A stretch of DNA of 64,000 nucleotides from Planctomycetota bacterium (GTDB taxonomy: Bacteria; Planctomycetota; UBA8742; UBA2392), in assembly GCA_020425605.1 (NCBI GenBank), contig JAGQRH010000009.1, positions 1 to 64,000 on the forward strand, read 5' to 3'. This document shows, in pieces, positions 42,848-52,466 of the stretch. A program made the position numbers and the translations under genes. Under the pieces are notes generated by a model, which was not told the DNA's origin, made no database searches, and worked only from the letters and a program-made list of their open reading frames with translations. Every line of letters begins with the position of its first letter. Within the stretch, counting starts at the first letter, position 1.

Positions 42848-43536
42848 GATCTCTCCTGCAATCGAACGGTTACGATCAGTGTTCCGTTGTAGGTGAAGCC
42901 ACGCTCACGGATCAAGGACTGAAGCTTGAGGAATTCCGCATGATCGGAATCCGTCGTTGGCAGCTCGTCCAGCAGCGGCTGTGAGAGTGCTTCAATGGCT
43001 CGTGGCGCGATAGATGCGACGTGGCGGTAGTACTCGCTTTCGACGTCGTACCCGGCCGACGGCAGCGCTGTTATCAATTCGTTCAGGCTCACGCACGGCC
43101 TGTGGGTGTCGCCCGCGCGCTCATGCTGACGCTTCCACCATCGATCCCAGCGCTCGGCGATCTGCTGGACAGGGTCCGTCAGGTCGAACCACGGCTCCGC
43201 CACCAGCAGCCCCGTGCGGGCGACGCGCACACATTCCCGCAATGCGCCGGGCAGATCCGCCAGGTGATGGGGCACGTGTCTCAGCGTGACCCATTCGAAG
43301 GACGCATCCTCGAAGGGCAATCGCGTTGCTTCGGCCTTCAGGACCTGCGGGTCCTGGCCGCTTGCGGCGGGGTCCACACCTGTGGCGAGAATGCCGTCAT
43401 TGCAGAGTCGTGCGACCAGCACACCTCGCCCGCAACCGACGTCGAGTACGGAGGCCGGCTGAAGGTCGCGCAGCCGCTGTTCAAAGCGGTCGAAGAGGAG
43501 TTGCCATTCGCGTTGGATTGTCTCGTCACGGGACAT
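42844..43536 (-). CDS. Class I SAM-dependent methyltransferase
   Basis: A 230-residue methyltransferase. Motif I is VLDVGCGRGVLVARL, followed by TGVDPAAS (acidic end of strand 2) and LPFEDASFEWVTLRHVPHHL, the usual Methyltransf_11 arrangement. Substrate unknown. It starts in the stop of the PQQ dehydrogenase gene (TGATG) and its own stop overlaps the SDR start, so the three genes are translationally coupled. Confidence 0.87.
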   Translation of the reverse strand: MSRDETIQREWQLLFDRFEQRLRDLQPASVLDVGCGRGVLVARLCNDGILATGVDPAASGQDPQVLKAEATRLPFEDASFEWVTLRHVPHHLADLPGALRECVRVARTGLLVAEPWFDLTDPVQQIAERWDRWWKRQHERAGDTHRPCVSLNELITALPSAGYDVESEYYRHVASIAPRAIEALSQPLLDELPTTDSDHAEFLKLQSLIRERGFTYNGTLIVTVRLQERS

Positions 43537-44693
43537 CAGGGACCCGTGCGGCGGTAGATACGCCAGATCGAGGTGAATGTCGAAACGTAGAGGCTTCCGT
43601 CGGATGCCTCAAGAATGTCGAGCGGCTTGTTGGTCGTGCCGGTGTTGGACATCTCGCCGAACACCTGCTCGGTGCTGATGTTTACCGGCGGACTGCCGTC
43701 CATCACGAAGCGGTAGATCCTCGACTCGTCATAGCTGCAGATGAACAGGTTGCTCGCGTAGCCGGTAGGGAAGCTATTGCCGCTGTGATAGGTCACGCCG
43801 GTGGGGACGATCACCGTCGGCCAGTTGCGGATGCGGACGCCGATCTGCGAGCCTGGTATACCGCCGGTGCTACCCCATTCGTAGTTCTTACCCTTCACCA
43901 GGTAATTTAGCTCGTCGTTGTTGTTCGGACCGTTTTCTACGCCGATCAGCGTGCCAGTAGTCGGGTGCACGCACAGCCCGTAGGTGTTTCTTAGCCCGCG
44001 GCACCACTCGTATTGGTCAGAGCCGCTGAACGGGTTGTCGCCGGGCGCGGATCCCGTTGTGGTGAATCGCAGAACCCGCCCGGCAAGCGAGCCGTTGGTC
44101 TGGGAATTGGCCGAGTTGTTGGTATCGCCTACCGTGGTGACCAGCGTGCCATCGCTCAAGAACAGAAGTGCGCCGGCATTGTGAATGTTTGCAGTCGGCA
44201 GATTGTCGACGACCACGGTCGGGTTCGTGCCCACACCGCCGACCTCTTCGTAGCGAATGATCTGCTGGACGTTTGAGCCGTTGTTCACGCAGGCGCGCAC
44301 GAAGACATAGTGATCTGTCGAAAAGTTCGGTGAGATCGCAATGCCCAGCAGGCCCTGCTCGCTACCGTTCAGGACCGTCAGCGTAGCCCAGCTGTTAGTG
44401 TTGTATGGGGCGGCGGTATCGACGGTAATGATCTCACCGTCCAGCAGGCTGACGAAGAGCCGGCCGTCGGGCGCCTGGTCCATCTTGCAGGGCATGTTCA
44501 GCCCGTTCTGGATCAACTCAACGCTGAAGTAGTAGTCGAGGTCGACCCAGGCACTGGGCAATGGATTGCGAGGCCCCGGGTCCGGGATGCCGCCGCCGCC
44601 ACTGGTGCCGCCCCCGCCGCCGTCATCCTTCCCCGGGCAACCGGTCGTGAGCGCAAGCAGCGCAAGAATCAGGATGCAGCTGATTGTCTTCAT
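43536..44693 (-). CDS. PQQ-dependent sugar dehydrogenase-like lipoprotein
   Basis: A 385-residue protein of the soluble glucose/sorbosone dehydrogenase family. Residues 1-18 with TTGC form a lipoprotein signal; a Gly-rich linker follows. The six-bladed propeller has GLNMPCKMDQAPDGRLFVS, the QGLLGIAISPNF motif, LLFLSDGTLVTTVGD, WCRGLRNTYGLCVHP (family RNP/GLR site) and the final DGSLYVSTF. It probably oxidises a sugar or aldehyde with PQQ at the membrane surface; no PQQ synthesis genes are in the window. The ATG overlaps the upstream stop (TGATG). Confidence 0.87.
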   Translation of the reverse strand: MKTISCILILALLALTTGCPGKDDGGGGGTSGGGGIPDPGPRNPLPSAWVDLDYYFSVELIQNGLNMPCKMDQAPDGRLFVSLLDGEIITVDTAAPYNTNSWATLTVLNGSEQGLLGIAISPNFSTDHYVFVRACVNNGSNVQQIIRYEEVGGVGTNPTVVVDNLPTANIHNAGALLFLSDGTLVTTVGDTNNSANSQTNGSLAGRVLRFTTTGSAPGDNPFSGSDQYEWCRGLRNTYGLCVHPTTGTLIGVENGPNNNDELNYLVKGKNYEWGSTGGIPGSQIGVRIRNWPTVIVPTGVTYHSGNSFPTGYASNLFICSYDESRIYRFVMDGSPPVNISTEQVFGEMSNTGTTNKPLDILEASDGSLYVSTFTSIWRIYRRTGP

Positions 44694-46063
44694 CAGACCA
44701 CGTTGATCGTCGTGTTGATTGGCTGGGCTTCCGGGAAGATTGCCGCAAGCTCGGTGGTATTCAGGCCCATGTGATTCGCGCCCAGCAGGCTGCGGTAAAT
44801 GTCCCGGAAGTCGGTCGTGTACGGCAGGTATTCGGCGTTCAAGTCCGCGTCGAGAAGCGAGTCGCCATAGATTCCGCCGTTTACGGGGCCGCCCAGCACG
44901 GTGACGCAACTCCCGTGGCCGTGGTCTGTGCCATCTGAGCCGTTCTCGTAGTTGCGCCGACCGAACTCAGAGATGATCACGATCGTCAGGTTCGGCCAGA
45001 TGCGATCGCTGGCGGTGCCGAACGCTGCGTCCTGGATCGAGATGTCCTGATAGAAAACGCCGATCGCGTCGTCGATCTCTTGCAGCAGCTGCGCGTGGCG
45101 CGCTGCCTGGTCGGAGTGCGTGTCGAAGCCGCCTATGCCCGTGTAGAAGACGCTCGTATCGAACCCGCCGTAGATGAGCAGCGAAATGTCGCGCATGCGC
45201 CGGCCCATGTTGGTGAGGCTGGTTGTTGAGCCCGGGCGCAACGGATACTGGATCGAGTTGGTGGTCTCATAGGTCGCGTAGTCGGTCGCGGCGACGCCAA
45301 CCTGTGCGGCCGCATTGTAGGCGGCTTCGGCGGCCGATGCGATCTCGCCGCGCAGGCCTGTCGCCGGTTGCATGGACAGGATGTTCTGGGCGACTTCCTT
45401 GCGCAGGGTGTGGTTGTTGGAGTAGTGCCAGTCTGTGTCGTAAGCAAATGAAGAAACGCTGTTCACCAGGAACGGGTTTGCGGTAGATCCCTCGAAATCG
45501 AGGCGGCGTCCGACGCCGATCGAGACCAGACCCATAGACGTCGGGGCGTGGTTGTTGCCGAAACGAGCAAGCCAGCCAGGTGCCATGCTGGGCAACGAGG
45601 CGAGACCGTTGCGGGCGCCATAGCTCCAAATGTCTTCGCTTACGAAGTGGCTCAGGTTCTGGCTCGGGTAGCCCACCTTGTGCACAAATGCCGCATCGCC
45701 CTGATTCCACAGAGACTGGATGTTCACGAGAGACGGATGGATTTCGTACGCCGATACGCCCGGCCCGCCAGTCAGCGACAAGCCCTGGCCGGGGGTGTAT
45801 CCGATTGTCGGGCGATTGGCCTGGTAGATACTCGCGACGCTGCCGGTCACGGGAAAGACCGTATTCAGGCCGTCATTGCCACCGAGCATATTGATGACAA
45901 TCAGTCGCTTGTGCGCCGGTAACGCCGCCGCCTTGGCAGGCTTGGCGGAAAGGGGCGACACGCGACTGTCCAGTGCGCCGAGCGCGAGCGCGCCTGCACC
46001 CGCAGCACCAACCCGCAGGAAGTTGCGACGCGACTTGTTGAGCGTTTGCTTGATCGTGTTCAT
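44693..46063 (-). CDS. DUF1501 protein with Tat signal
   Basis: A 456-residue exported protein of the DUF1501 (sulfatase-like fold) family, one of the commonest planctomycete families. The N-terminus SRRNFLRVGAAGAGALALGALD is a twin-arginine signal. The body has LIVINMLGGNDGLNTVFP, YSGxxGxxTH-like FYTGIGGFDTHSDQAARHA and IISEFGRRNYENGSDGTDHGHG, the usual metal-site histidines. Activity unknown. GGAG stands seven bases before ATG 46063. It is 13 bases after the DUF1800 gene, its customary partner. Confidence 0.92.
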   Translation of the reverse strand: MNTIKQTLNKSRRNFLRVGAAGAGALALGALDSRVSPLSAKPAKAAALPAHKRLIVINMLGGNDGLNTVFPVTGSVASIYQANRPTIGYTPGQGLSLTGGPGVSAYEIHPSLVNIQSLWNQGDAAFVHKVGYPSQNLSHFVSEDIWSYGARNGLASLPSMAPGWLARFGNNHAPTSMGLVSIGVGRRLDFEGSTANPFLVNSVSSFAYDTDWHYSNNHTLRKEVAQNILSMQPATGLRGEIASAAEAAYNAAAQVGVAATDYATYETTNSIQYPLRPGSTTSLTNMGRRMRDISLLIYGGFDTSVFYTGIGGFDTHSDQAARHAQLLQEIDDAIGVFYQDISIQDAAFGTASDRIWPNLTIVIISEFGRRNYENGSDGTDHGHGSCVTVLGGPVNGGIYGDSLLDADLNAEYLPYTTDFRDIYRSLLGANHMGLNTTELAAIFPEAQPINTTINVV

Positions 46064-46076
46064 GGCGTTTCTCCGA

Positions 46077-47600
46077 TCAGCGAATCTGGTAGGTCGGGTG
46101 CTGCCCGAGGATGTAGAGCAGGCCGCGGATTTTCTTGTCGCGGTCCACGGGGTCATTGAAGTTCCACGGGTCGGCAAAGTTGCCCGTGCCGTTGCGGTCG
46201 GTGTTGAGGTAGTCGATGGCGGCCTGTCGCTGGTTGGGCTCAAGGTCCACTTGCAGCAGCCAGGCCAACTGGTCAACGACTTCGCCGTCTCCGGTCTTGT
46301 TGGCGGGGATCAGCGCCAGCCCCACGTCGTAGCCGGCCTGCGGCGATTCGTGCGAGTAGTAGATGCAGTCGCGCAGGAAATTCGCGCGCTCAACCAGCGC
46401 CTGGCTTGAAAGCCAGAAGCCGCCGCTCGGCCAGCCATTTACCGTGGGGGGTTGGCTGGGGCGCTGGGCCGTGTCCACGAGCCCGCTGTCGAGGCGCGAA
46501 GTGAACACATCCAGGCCAGTGGCGCGGATGAAACCGACATGGTGTTCCACAGGACTCTTCACCAGGCCGTCCCGAGATGTCTGCGAAAAGAACGCCTTCG
46601 ACATAAATATGCGCTTGAACAGTGCTTTCAGGTCGTAGCCGCTGGCGCGGAACCCCGCCGACAGGTTTTTCAGCACGCTCGCGCTGGGGTTGAGGTAGAC
46701 GAACTGCTCCCAGATCTTCTTGCAGATGAATTCGGCGACCTGCCCGTTGGCGAGCGTGATGTCGACCATGTCGCGATACTCGGAAAGGCCGGTGCCGAAG
46801 AGCGTCTGGCCGAGGATCGTCTTGTTGGAGTAGTCGTGGCGGTTCGTGTCGAACACCATCACGAACTGATCTCGACCTGCCCCGGCGTTGTCGGGCACCA
46901 GGATACGGCGATAGCCCGTGAACGCGCGGCTGGCCTCCACGATATCCGCCTGGGTGTAGCCGTTGTCCGCGCCGAGCGTGAACAATTCCCAGAACTCGCG
47001 AGCGAAGTTTTCATTGGGCGCGTTCTTGGTGCTTACATAGCCGTCGAGCCAGATCAGCATCGTCCAGTCGCGGGCCATAGCCTCAAGCAAGTCGGGCAGC
47101 TTGTCTGTGCCGTGCTGGCGCCAGAGATTGATGTGCTTGAACATCCAGTACATGCTTTGTGCGTCGAGCACTTCATCGCTTGTGGCGAAGTGGTCGTGCC
47201 AGAACATGGCCAGCAATTCCTGGAACGGGTTGGGATTGTGGACCATCAGCCACTCCCACCAGCGCGCGATCTCTGTCGTGCTGGGGTAGTCCGGGTCAGC
47301 GACTGTGGCGGCAAGTGCCTGTGCCTCAAGCGCAGGGTCTGTCTCGAGAGACAGCATCCAGTCGAGATAGGCCTCATAGCCCATCTGGTTCAGGCGCTGG
47401 AGTTCACTCGGCCTGAACGCGAAGTGGGTGCGCTTGAGAAAGTAGATCCGCTCGGCTTGCGACAGGGTGTGGACAGATGACAGGTCCTGGTCGGCAGGCC
47501 CGGGCGCCTTCTTTTCGTCTTTGCTGCAGCCACTGCCTGCCAGGCTGAGCGTCGCGACGAAGCTGAGCATCACCGATAGGCCAATCAGCTTCTTGAACAT
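46077..47600 (-). CDS. DUF1800 lipoprotein
   Basis: A 507-residue DUF1800 protein, nearly always encoded beside DUF1501. The N-terminus MFKKLIGLSVMLSFVATLSLAGSGC gives a lipobox (Cys near 25). Family blocks: FLKRTHFAFRPSELQRLNQMG, WWEWLMVHNPNPFQELLAMFWHDHFATS, NAPNENFAREFWELFTLGADNGYTQADIVEASRAFTGYR and a KSPVEHHVGFIRAT segment. Function unknown; DUF1800/DUF1501 pairs are thought to assist secretion or handling of extracellular polymers. First gene of a five-gene operon down to 42068. Confidence 0.92.
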   Translation of the reverse strand: MFKKLIGLSVMLSFVATLSLAGSGCSKDEKKAPGPADQDLSSVHTLSQAERIYFLKRTHFAFRPSELQRLNQMGYEAYLDWMLSLETDPALEAQALAATVADPDYPSTTEIARWWEWLMVHNPNPFQELLAMFWHDHFATSDEVLDAQSMYWMFKHINLWRQHGTDKLPDLLEAMARDWTMLIWLDGYVSTKNAPNENFAREFWELFTLGADNGYTQADIVEASRAFTGYRRILVPDNAGAGRDQFVMVFDTNRHDYSNKTILGQTLFGTGLSEYRDMVDITLANGQVAEFICKKIWEQFVYLNPSASVLKNLSAGFRASGYDLKALFKRIFMSKAFFSQTSRDGLVKSPVEHHVGFIRATGLDVFTSRLDSGLVDTAQRPSQPPTVNGWPSGGFWLSSQALVERANFLRDCIYYSHESPQAGYDVGLALIPANKTGDGEVVDQLAWLLQVDLEPNQRQAAIDYLNTDRNGTGNFADPWNFNDPVDRDKKIRGLLYILGQHPTYQIR

Positions 47601-47773
47601 GGGTGCCTCCCCCGAAAGGTGAGCGCTACGATTCAAATGTCGAGGACAGACCTACATTGTGCGATGCGCCTGCAGGGCCCGCAAAGTAAACCCGCGCAGA
47701 AAGCCCGAGAACCCGCCGATCATTGTGCTGATTGGGCGATATAGGCCAATTCAAGCGTAGTAGAGTCACAACT

Positions 47774-49099
47774 TCAGTCCGCCTTGCGAGCAGCTTTGCG
47801 CTGCGTCGAACTTAGTTCGACAATCCGCAGCGCCCTGTCCTTGGTGTCGACTTCTACGGACACTTCCTCATCATTACTCAGGGTGCTGATCCATCGCTTG
47901 TGCAGATCATCGGCGCCGGCACGCACGATGATGACTTCGCCCTTGAGTGCGTCGGCATCGTTGGCGCTGCTGCCGGTTGCGGCCTTCACTTTGCTGACCC
48001 TGAGGGCGAATGCCGTTCGCCCGAGCTGCGTCACTGTGCCGGTGACTTTGCCGACGAAGCCCTCCGTGCCGTCAGGGAGCTTGGCCTCGGGCAATGCGGC
48101 GTCGCTGGCGATCGGTCCGAAAAGCTCCGTGGGATCCGAGTCATTGGCATCTGGGTCAATCCCGTACAGGCCGTTGAAGTACTGCGCGTAGGCGTGGATC
48201 ACCAGGCGATCAAAGCCCTTCAGCTTGGACAGGTCGGCTGCCAGTGTGCCGACCGTGGTGAGAAACTTCTCGGGGTCGGCTTTCAGCTGCCCGGCAAATG
48301 TCTCTTCAGGCGCGGCGTTGTAGCCGCCGGTCTCGATTGCGATGTCGACGACCTTGCCGACCTTGTCTGCGTAGGCCAGCAGCGGCGTCGCGAGCTGCTT
48401 CACGGTTGCCGGGTTGCTGCTGTAGGCCATCAGTGTAGCGGTATCAAGCGAGTCCAGAAGGTGTTGAAAGACCTTGCTGCCCTGCCAGTCCTGCCGGATC
48501 CAGAGCGGCTTGAAGGCGGCTCCGAGAGTCAACCCGGCTTTGAGCTCCTTGTTGCGCGCGGTCATCTGCGTAAACATCTCGGTCAGCCCGGCGTATGACT
48601 CGAGCTTATCCGGTTCCTGATCACAGTGCAGGCCGGCGATGCGTGCGTCCTTGTGTCGCTTGTTGAACTCGGCCACACAATCGACCAGGTCGGCCGCGCG
48701 TTCGTGCCCGGAGAGATCGTTTGCGTCGTCGTTGAGGTACCACATGAGATGGACCTCGATGCCCTGTTTGCGCAGCATCCCGACGGTTTCGGCCAGCTTG
48801 TCTTTCTCTGGCAGCCTGTGCTGCTTGTAGAGGCTCTCCCAGTCCCACTGGATAGAGCCGATGAACAGATAGACACGCGTGAAGCCGTGGAGCTTTGCGA
48901 AAGTGGCGAGACGATCTGCAAGGCCGTCGGAATTGGCGGCGACGGCATGGTGATTGGATTCCCGGGGCGTGGGCTTCACCGACGACGCGTTCCACACGTA
49001 CAGGCCCTTCTCAGCCTTGGCGTAGGGATCGGTGCCCTTGTCGGCAGCAGACAGCGCCCCTGCGAGCGTCAAAAGCAACGCGATGGCCAGCGTTCGCAT
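47774..49099 (-). CDS. Secreted protein, possibly TIM-barrel glycosidase-like, unknown function
   Basis: A 441-residue exported protein with a signal peptide (cut near LSAADKG). The middle (residues about 30-330) has GLYVWNASS, FTRVYLFIGSIQWDW, GIEVHLMWYLNDD, DARIAGLHCDQEPDKL and ATLMAYSSN, a series of strands with buried acidic residues that resembles a family of (beta/alpha)8 glycosidase-like folds. The C-terminal 110 residues look like a separate small beta domain. I assign no function. Its ATG 49099 is divergent from the gene at 49210; 173 bases of unannotated DNA separate its stop from the DUF1800 start. Confidence 0.72.
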   Translation of the reverse strand: MRTLAIALLLTLAGALSAADKGTDPYAKAEKGLYVWNASSVKPTPRESNHHAVAANSDGLADRLATFAKLHGFTRVYLFIGSIQWDWESLYKQHRLPEKDKLAETVGMLRKQGIEVHLMWYLNDDANDLSGHERAADLVDCVAEFNKRHKDARIAGLHCDQEPDKLESYAGLTEMFTQMTARNKELKAGLTLGAAFKPLWIRQDWQGSKVFQHLLDSLDTATLMAYSSNPATVKQLATPLLAYADKVGKVVDIAIETGGYNAAPEETFAGQLKADPEKFLTTVGTLAADLSKLKGFDRLVIHAYAQYFNGLYGIDPDANDSDPTELFGPIASDAALPEAKLPDGTEGFVGKVTGTVTQLGRTAFALRVSKVKAATGSSANDADALKGEVIIVRAGADDLHKRWISTLSNDEEVSVEVDTKDRALRIVELSSTQRKAARKAD

Positions 49100-49209
49100 C
49101 GATGGGTCCTCGTCGAAGTTGCTCACTCTTCCATCATGTGCGCCGGTTGCAATCGGAATGAGTGCTCGAACTTGCTTGTGATCCTCGCGTGATTCGCGAG
49201 AATCGGGGT

Positions 49210-50076
49210 ATGTCACTTCACGATCTCCTGATTGGAAACTGGACCAGGCTTGGCGACGTCGCCCCGGACGCGCTCGGTTCCGCGCGCTTGCAGGCGCACT
49301 TCGGTCTGCAGGTCGTGGCAGCGGCCGGGAAAAGCCTGTTGAAGCCAAGACCGGACGACAGCCAGACCGCCACAGGCTGGCTGGATCGTGTGCATGCTCT
49401 GGTTGGCGATGAGATTCCCGGCGGGCTGCGCGTCGGACTGCGTATTCGCGACCTGCGGCTGCTTCTGCTGACCAAGGATGGCAATGACCTCGCCTCGCTG
49501 GCGCTTGACGGTCGAACACTGGAATCAGGCATCAAGTGGCTGACCAGCCAACTTGCCGAGGAGACAGGAACGAAAGACCGGCCGTCCATCAAACGGCCAG
49601 ACTACGAAATGCCGGATCATGAACTGGGTCGCGGTGGGACCTTCGGCGCGGACGCAGAGACTCTCGGCGAGCTCGCCCGCTGGTACGCCAATGCTGACCG
49701 CGCGCTGCAATTCGTTGCGGCAAAGGAGCGTGACGCCCTGCAGGTTCGTTGCTGGCCGCATCACTTCGACATGGCAACGCTGCTGAACCTGGACCCGTAT
49801 GAGCCTGCCGAGAAGGCCCGCACGATCGGGGTCGGAATGTCGCCCGGGGACGCGAGCTACAAGCAGCCGTACTACTACGTTACGCCCTGGCCGTATCCTG
49901 ATACGGACGAGTTGCCGGGATTGCCCAGCGGGGGGACCTGGCACCGCAAGGGCTGGACGGGTGCGATTCTTACCGGCTCAAAACTCACGTCTGCCGCAAG
50001 TGCGGATCGACAGGTGGCGATGCTGACTGACTTCCTCGACGGCGCGCTCGCCGCCTGCAAAGAGCTGCACGCGTGA
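49210..50076 (+). CDS. Conserved hypothetical protein (WPHHFD / GMSPGD motifs)
   Basis: A 288-residue cytosolic-looking protein. Distinct motifs are CWPHHFDMATLL and GVGMSPGDASYKQPYYYVTPWPYP in the C-terminal half, which I have met in uncharacterised proteins from several phyla; no function is known to me. The start is placed at ATG 49210 (MSLHDLLIGNW); an upstream ATG at 49162 would add 16 residues with no ribosome site. It ends abutting the convergent FG-GAP gene (no gap). Confidence 0.72.
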   Translation: MSLHDLLIGNWTRLGDVAPDALGSARLQAHFGLQVVAAAGKSLLKPRPDDSQTATGWLDRVHALVGDEIPGGLRVGLRIRDLRLLLLTKDGNDLASLALDGRTLESGIKWLTSQLAEETGTKDRPSIKRPDYEMPDHELGRGGTFGADAETLGELARWYANADRALQFVAAKERDALQVRCWPHHFDMATLLNLDPYEPAEKARTIGVGMSPGDASYKQPYYYVTPWPYPDTDELPGLPSGGTWHRKGWTGAILTGSKLTSAASADRQVAMLTDFLDGALAACKELHA

Positions 50077-51510
50077 CTACTTCGCATGCGCCGGGTTGCC
50101 TGTGCGGCGCAGGTTCGAGCGGAATGTGCTCCAGGACGGGCCCTTGCCCTTCAGCTTGATGGCCATTGCGCGCCCATAGTTGTGGACGAAGTTGTCGTTG
50201 CTGGTTCCGACGCCGATGACGAGGAAGTACTCCATCGTGCCATCGCCGTCCAGATCGGCCACGAGCGGGGCCGACGAAATCTCTTCCCATTGCTCGCCCT
50301 TGTAGGTGGCGTCGAAGCGGAAGGTCTCCTTGCCGTCTTTGGCGTCCAGTGCGACGACCGCGCGCTGGTCGTTGAAGATCACGTCGAGGTCGCCGTCACC
50401 GTCTGCGTCCGTGAATGCGGCGCCGCGGTCGAGTCCGCCTGCCAGTGTGTACTTCCAGTGCTCGGATCCGTCAGAAGCCGAGAGGCAGTAGACGTGGTGG
50501 CCGCCGAACACCAACTCTTCCTTGTCGTCGCCGTCGATGTCGCAGACGCTGATTGGCGCGAACAGGTAGTCGTCGTAGTGCTTGTGCCACTGCTGTTCGC
50601 CCTTGCTGTTGATTGCGTAAACGTCGCCCTGGCAGGTCGTGACGTAGACTGTCTTCTCGTCCTTGCTCAGCGCGACGCCGTGGTAGATGCCCATCGATTT
50701 GTCAGTGCCCTCGGTTTTGAACGACCAGAGTTCTGTACCGTCCTTGCCGTTCAGCGCGTGTATGCAATTGTCGCCTCGCCATGTCGTGACGATGGCGTCG
50801 AGCACTTTGTCTGCATTCAGATCCACCAGTACCGGCTCGGACTGGATGCAGCCCTTGAATCGTGACTGCCATACCTGTTTCTGGTCTTTGGCCGAGTAGC
50901 ACGTGACAGAGCCTTTGCCATCGCGCTCCCACATGCTGCCGATGATGAATTCCTTTACTCCGTCGCCATCGAGGTCTGCAATCGCGACTGGAGAATCTGT
51001 GCTGTTGGGAAGCTTGATTTTCCAGTTAAGCGTGCCCTCGGGCGCGACGTCGTAGAAGTGGCCTGAAGAAGAATCCGCGCTGAAGATCTCCAGCTTGCCG
51101 TCGCCGTCGAGGTCGATCGCGGCCGTGGAGGCGTCCAGAGGCCCGGCGTCGGATTTGTGCTTCCACATGACTTCGCCGGTTGCGCCGCGAACGCAGAACA
51201 GGTGCTGCTCGCCGAAGTAGCTTCCGAAGACGACTTCGGGTTTTCCGTCAGCGTCAACGTCCGCGACGGTGCCGGAGCCCTTCAGGTCGGATTTCATGTC
51301 GATGGTCCAGAGCACGCCTTCGGGCAGGTCGCCCTTGCCGAGTGCGCGTCTTAACTCATCGACGTCCTTGCGCAGCTTGGCCGCCTCATCTTCCAGTTTC
51401 TTGAGGCGTTCCTCGAGCTTGTTCAGCTTGTCCTTCGATGTTTCGGCATCCTGGGCGACAATTGCGCCCGACAGCGCCAGCAGCGCGGCCAGTACACACA
51501 GCGTTCTCAT
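50077..51510 (-). CDS. Exported FG-GAP/VCBS-type beta-propeller protein
   Basis: A 477-residue exported protein. A signal peptide (to about residue 20) is followed by a coiled coil (residues about 24-58, LNKLEERLKKLEDEAAKLRKD) and then repeating blades with calcium-type DxDxDG loops: VADVDADGKPEVVFGS, AIDLDGDGKLEIF, IADLDGDGVKEFIIGS, VCDIDGDDKEELVFGG, FTDADGDGDLDVIFND and VADLDGDGTMEYFLV. This is an integrin-alpha-like FG-GAP fold, used in extracellular scaffolds. No enzyme motif. Its stop abuts the stop of the plus-strand neighbour. Confidence 0.85.
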   Translation of the reverse strand: MRTLCVLAALLALSGAIVAQDAETSKDKLNKLEERLKKLEDEAAKLRKDVDELRRALGKGDLPEGVLWTIDMKSDLKGSGTVADVDADGKPEVVFGSYFGEQHLFCVRGATGEVMWKHKSDAGPLDASTAAIDLDGDGKLEIFSADSSSGHFYDVAPEGTLNWKIKLPNSTDSPVAIADLDGDGVKEFIIGSMWERDGKGSVTCYSAKDQKQVWQSRFKGCIQSEPVLVDLNADKVLDAIVTTWRGDNCIHALNGKDGTELWSFKTEGTDKSMGIYHGVALSKDEKTVYVTTCQGDVYAINSKGEQQWHKHYDDYLFAPISVCDIDGDDKEELVFGGHHVYCLSASDGSEHWKYTLAGGLDRGAAFTDADGDGDLDVIFNDQRAVVALDAKDGKETFRFDATYKGEQWEEISSAPLVADLDGDGTMEYFLVIGVGTSNDNFVHNYGRAMAIKLKGKGPSWSTFRSNLRRTGNPAHAK

Positions 51511-51557
51511 GGTTTACCCCCACAGCATCATACGCTTGTGCGGGCTTAAACCGGAAA

Positions 51558-51579
51558 CGCCCCGGGCGGGCCCGGGGCG
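51558..51579 (-). terminator. Hairpin terminator after the 250-residue lipoprotein gene
   Basis: Perfect 9-base stem CGCCCCGGG/CCCGGGGCG (51558-51566 with 51571-51579), followed on the minus strand by GTTTCC; a T5 run flanks it on the plus strand side. Confidence 0.7.
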
Positions 51580-51596
51580 CTTTTTCGGAGGGGCGC

Positions 51597-52349
51597 TTAC
51601 TTCTTTTCGTCGGCTTCCCACTTCAACCACGCTTCGACCTTCTCATCGAAGCTGACGCCGGTCAGTTCCATGACGACGTCGCCGTTCATTTCCATCTTGA
51701 TCACCTTGCTGAACCATCCGTTCTCGGCGGTCCAGGTCTTGGTAGTGTTGCCGTCGGACTTGACGATCACCAACTCACCGTCGAAGTCCTTGCCGGCCAT
51801 CTTGACTGCCTTGAAGTCTTCCTTCAGGACAATGCCGTTGAACGCGGGGGCGTTGCCGCCGGTGGTGGCCTCCCACTCCATGACTTCGATTTCCTGCGGT
51901 TCTTCGCCCGTCTTGCCGATCCAGGCTTTCTTGACATTCGGCTTGCCGGCCTCGGCCCATGAATCAACCTGGTAGGCGAGGATGTAGCCCATACCCATGT
52001 CGTTTTCGACGATGAATTCGCTCTTGGTGCCCTTGGCCTTGGCGGTCACCTGCCACTTGTTGACGCTCTCCTGGCCGCCGAAGTTGCTGGTGACTTCCCA
52101 ATACTGGCCGACGGAAACAAACGAATGCAGCGCAACGAAGGGCGAAGCCTTCTGTTGGCCATCGGTGTACATCTTGATCATCATGTCGGCCATGTCGGTG
52201 CTGCTTCCGCCACTGCAACTGCTGCTGCAAGCGCCTGAGCCGCACTCGCCGCCGCTGCCATTGGCGTCGCCACTGCCCGAGCTCTTGCAGCCCACGAAGG
52301 CCAGCCCGGCAATCAGCAGCGCCGCAAGCATCACAAATGTTTTCTGCAT
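51597..52349 (-). CDS. Lipoprotein, unknown family
   Basis: A 250-residue lipoprotein: MQKTFVMLAALLIAGLAFVGC gives a clear lipobox (Cys21) and the mature N-terminus is a Gly/Ser/Cys-rich flexible segment (GSGACSSSCSGGSS). The remainder is a beta-rich domain without a family name known to me (WKWEADEKK tail). The start is taken at ATG 52349; 65 upstream in-frame residues are not signal-like. It faces the phosphodiesterase gene divergently with about 120 bases between. Confidence 0.8.
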   Translation of the reverse strand: MQKTFVMLAALLIAGLAFVGCKSSGSGDANGSGGECGSGACSSSCSGGSSTDMADMMIKMYTDGQQKASPFVALHSFVSVGQYWEVTSNFGGQESVNKWQVTAKAKGTKSEFIVENDMGMGYILAYQVDSWAEAGKPNVKKAWIGKTGEEPQEIEVMEWEATTGGNAPAFNGIVLKEDFKAVKMAGKDFDGELVIVKSDGNTTKTWTAENGWFSKVIKMEMNGDVVMELTGVSFDEKVEAWLKWEADEKK

Positions 52350-52466
52350 GGTTAGTGACTCCGTAAGGTCTGGTTGATCGAATCCATTGCTGCGAAGGCT
52401 TGTAACAGTCGCGCTTAAAGGCCGTATGAAGATCGTGTTCGCCGGTGATAAACCCGTTCGGCACGC

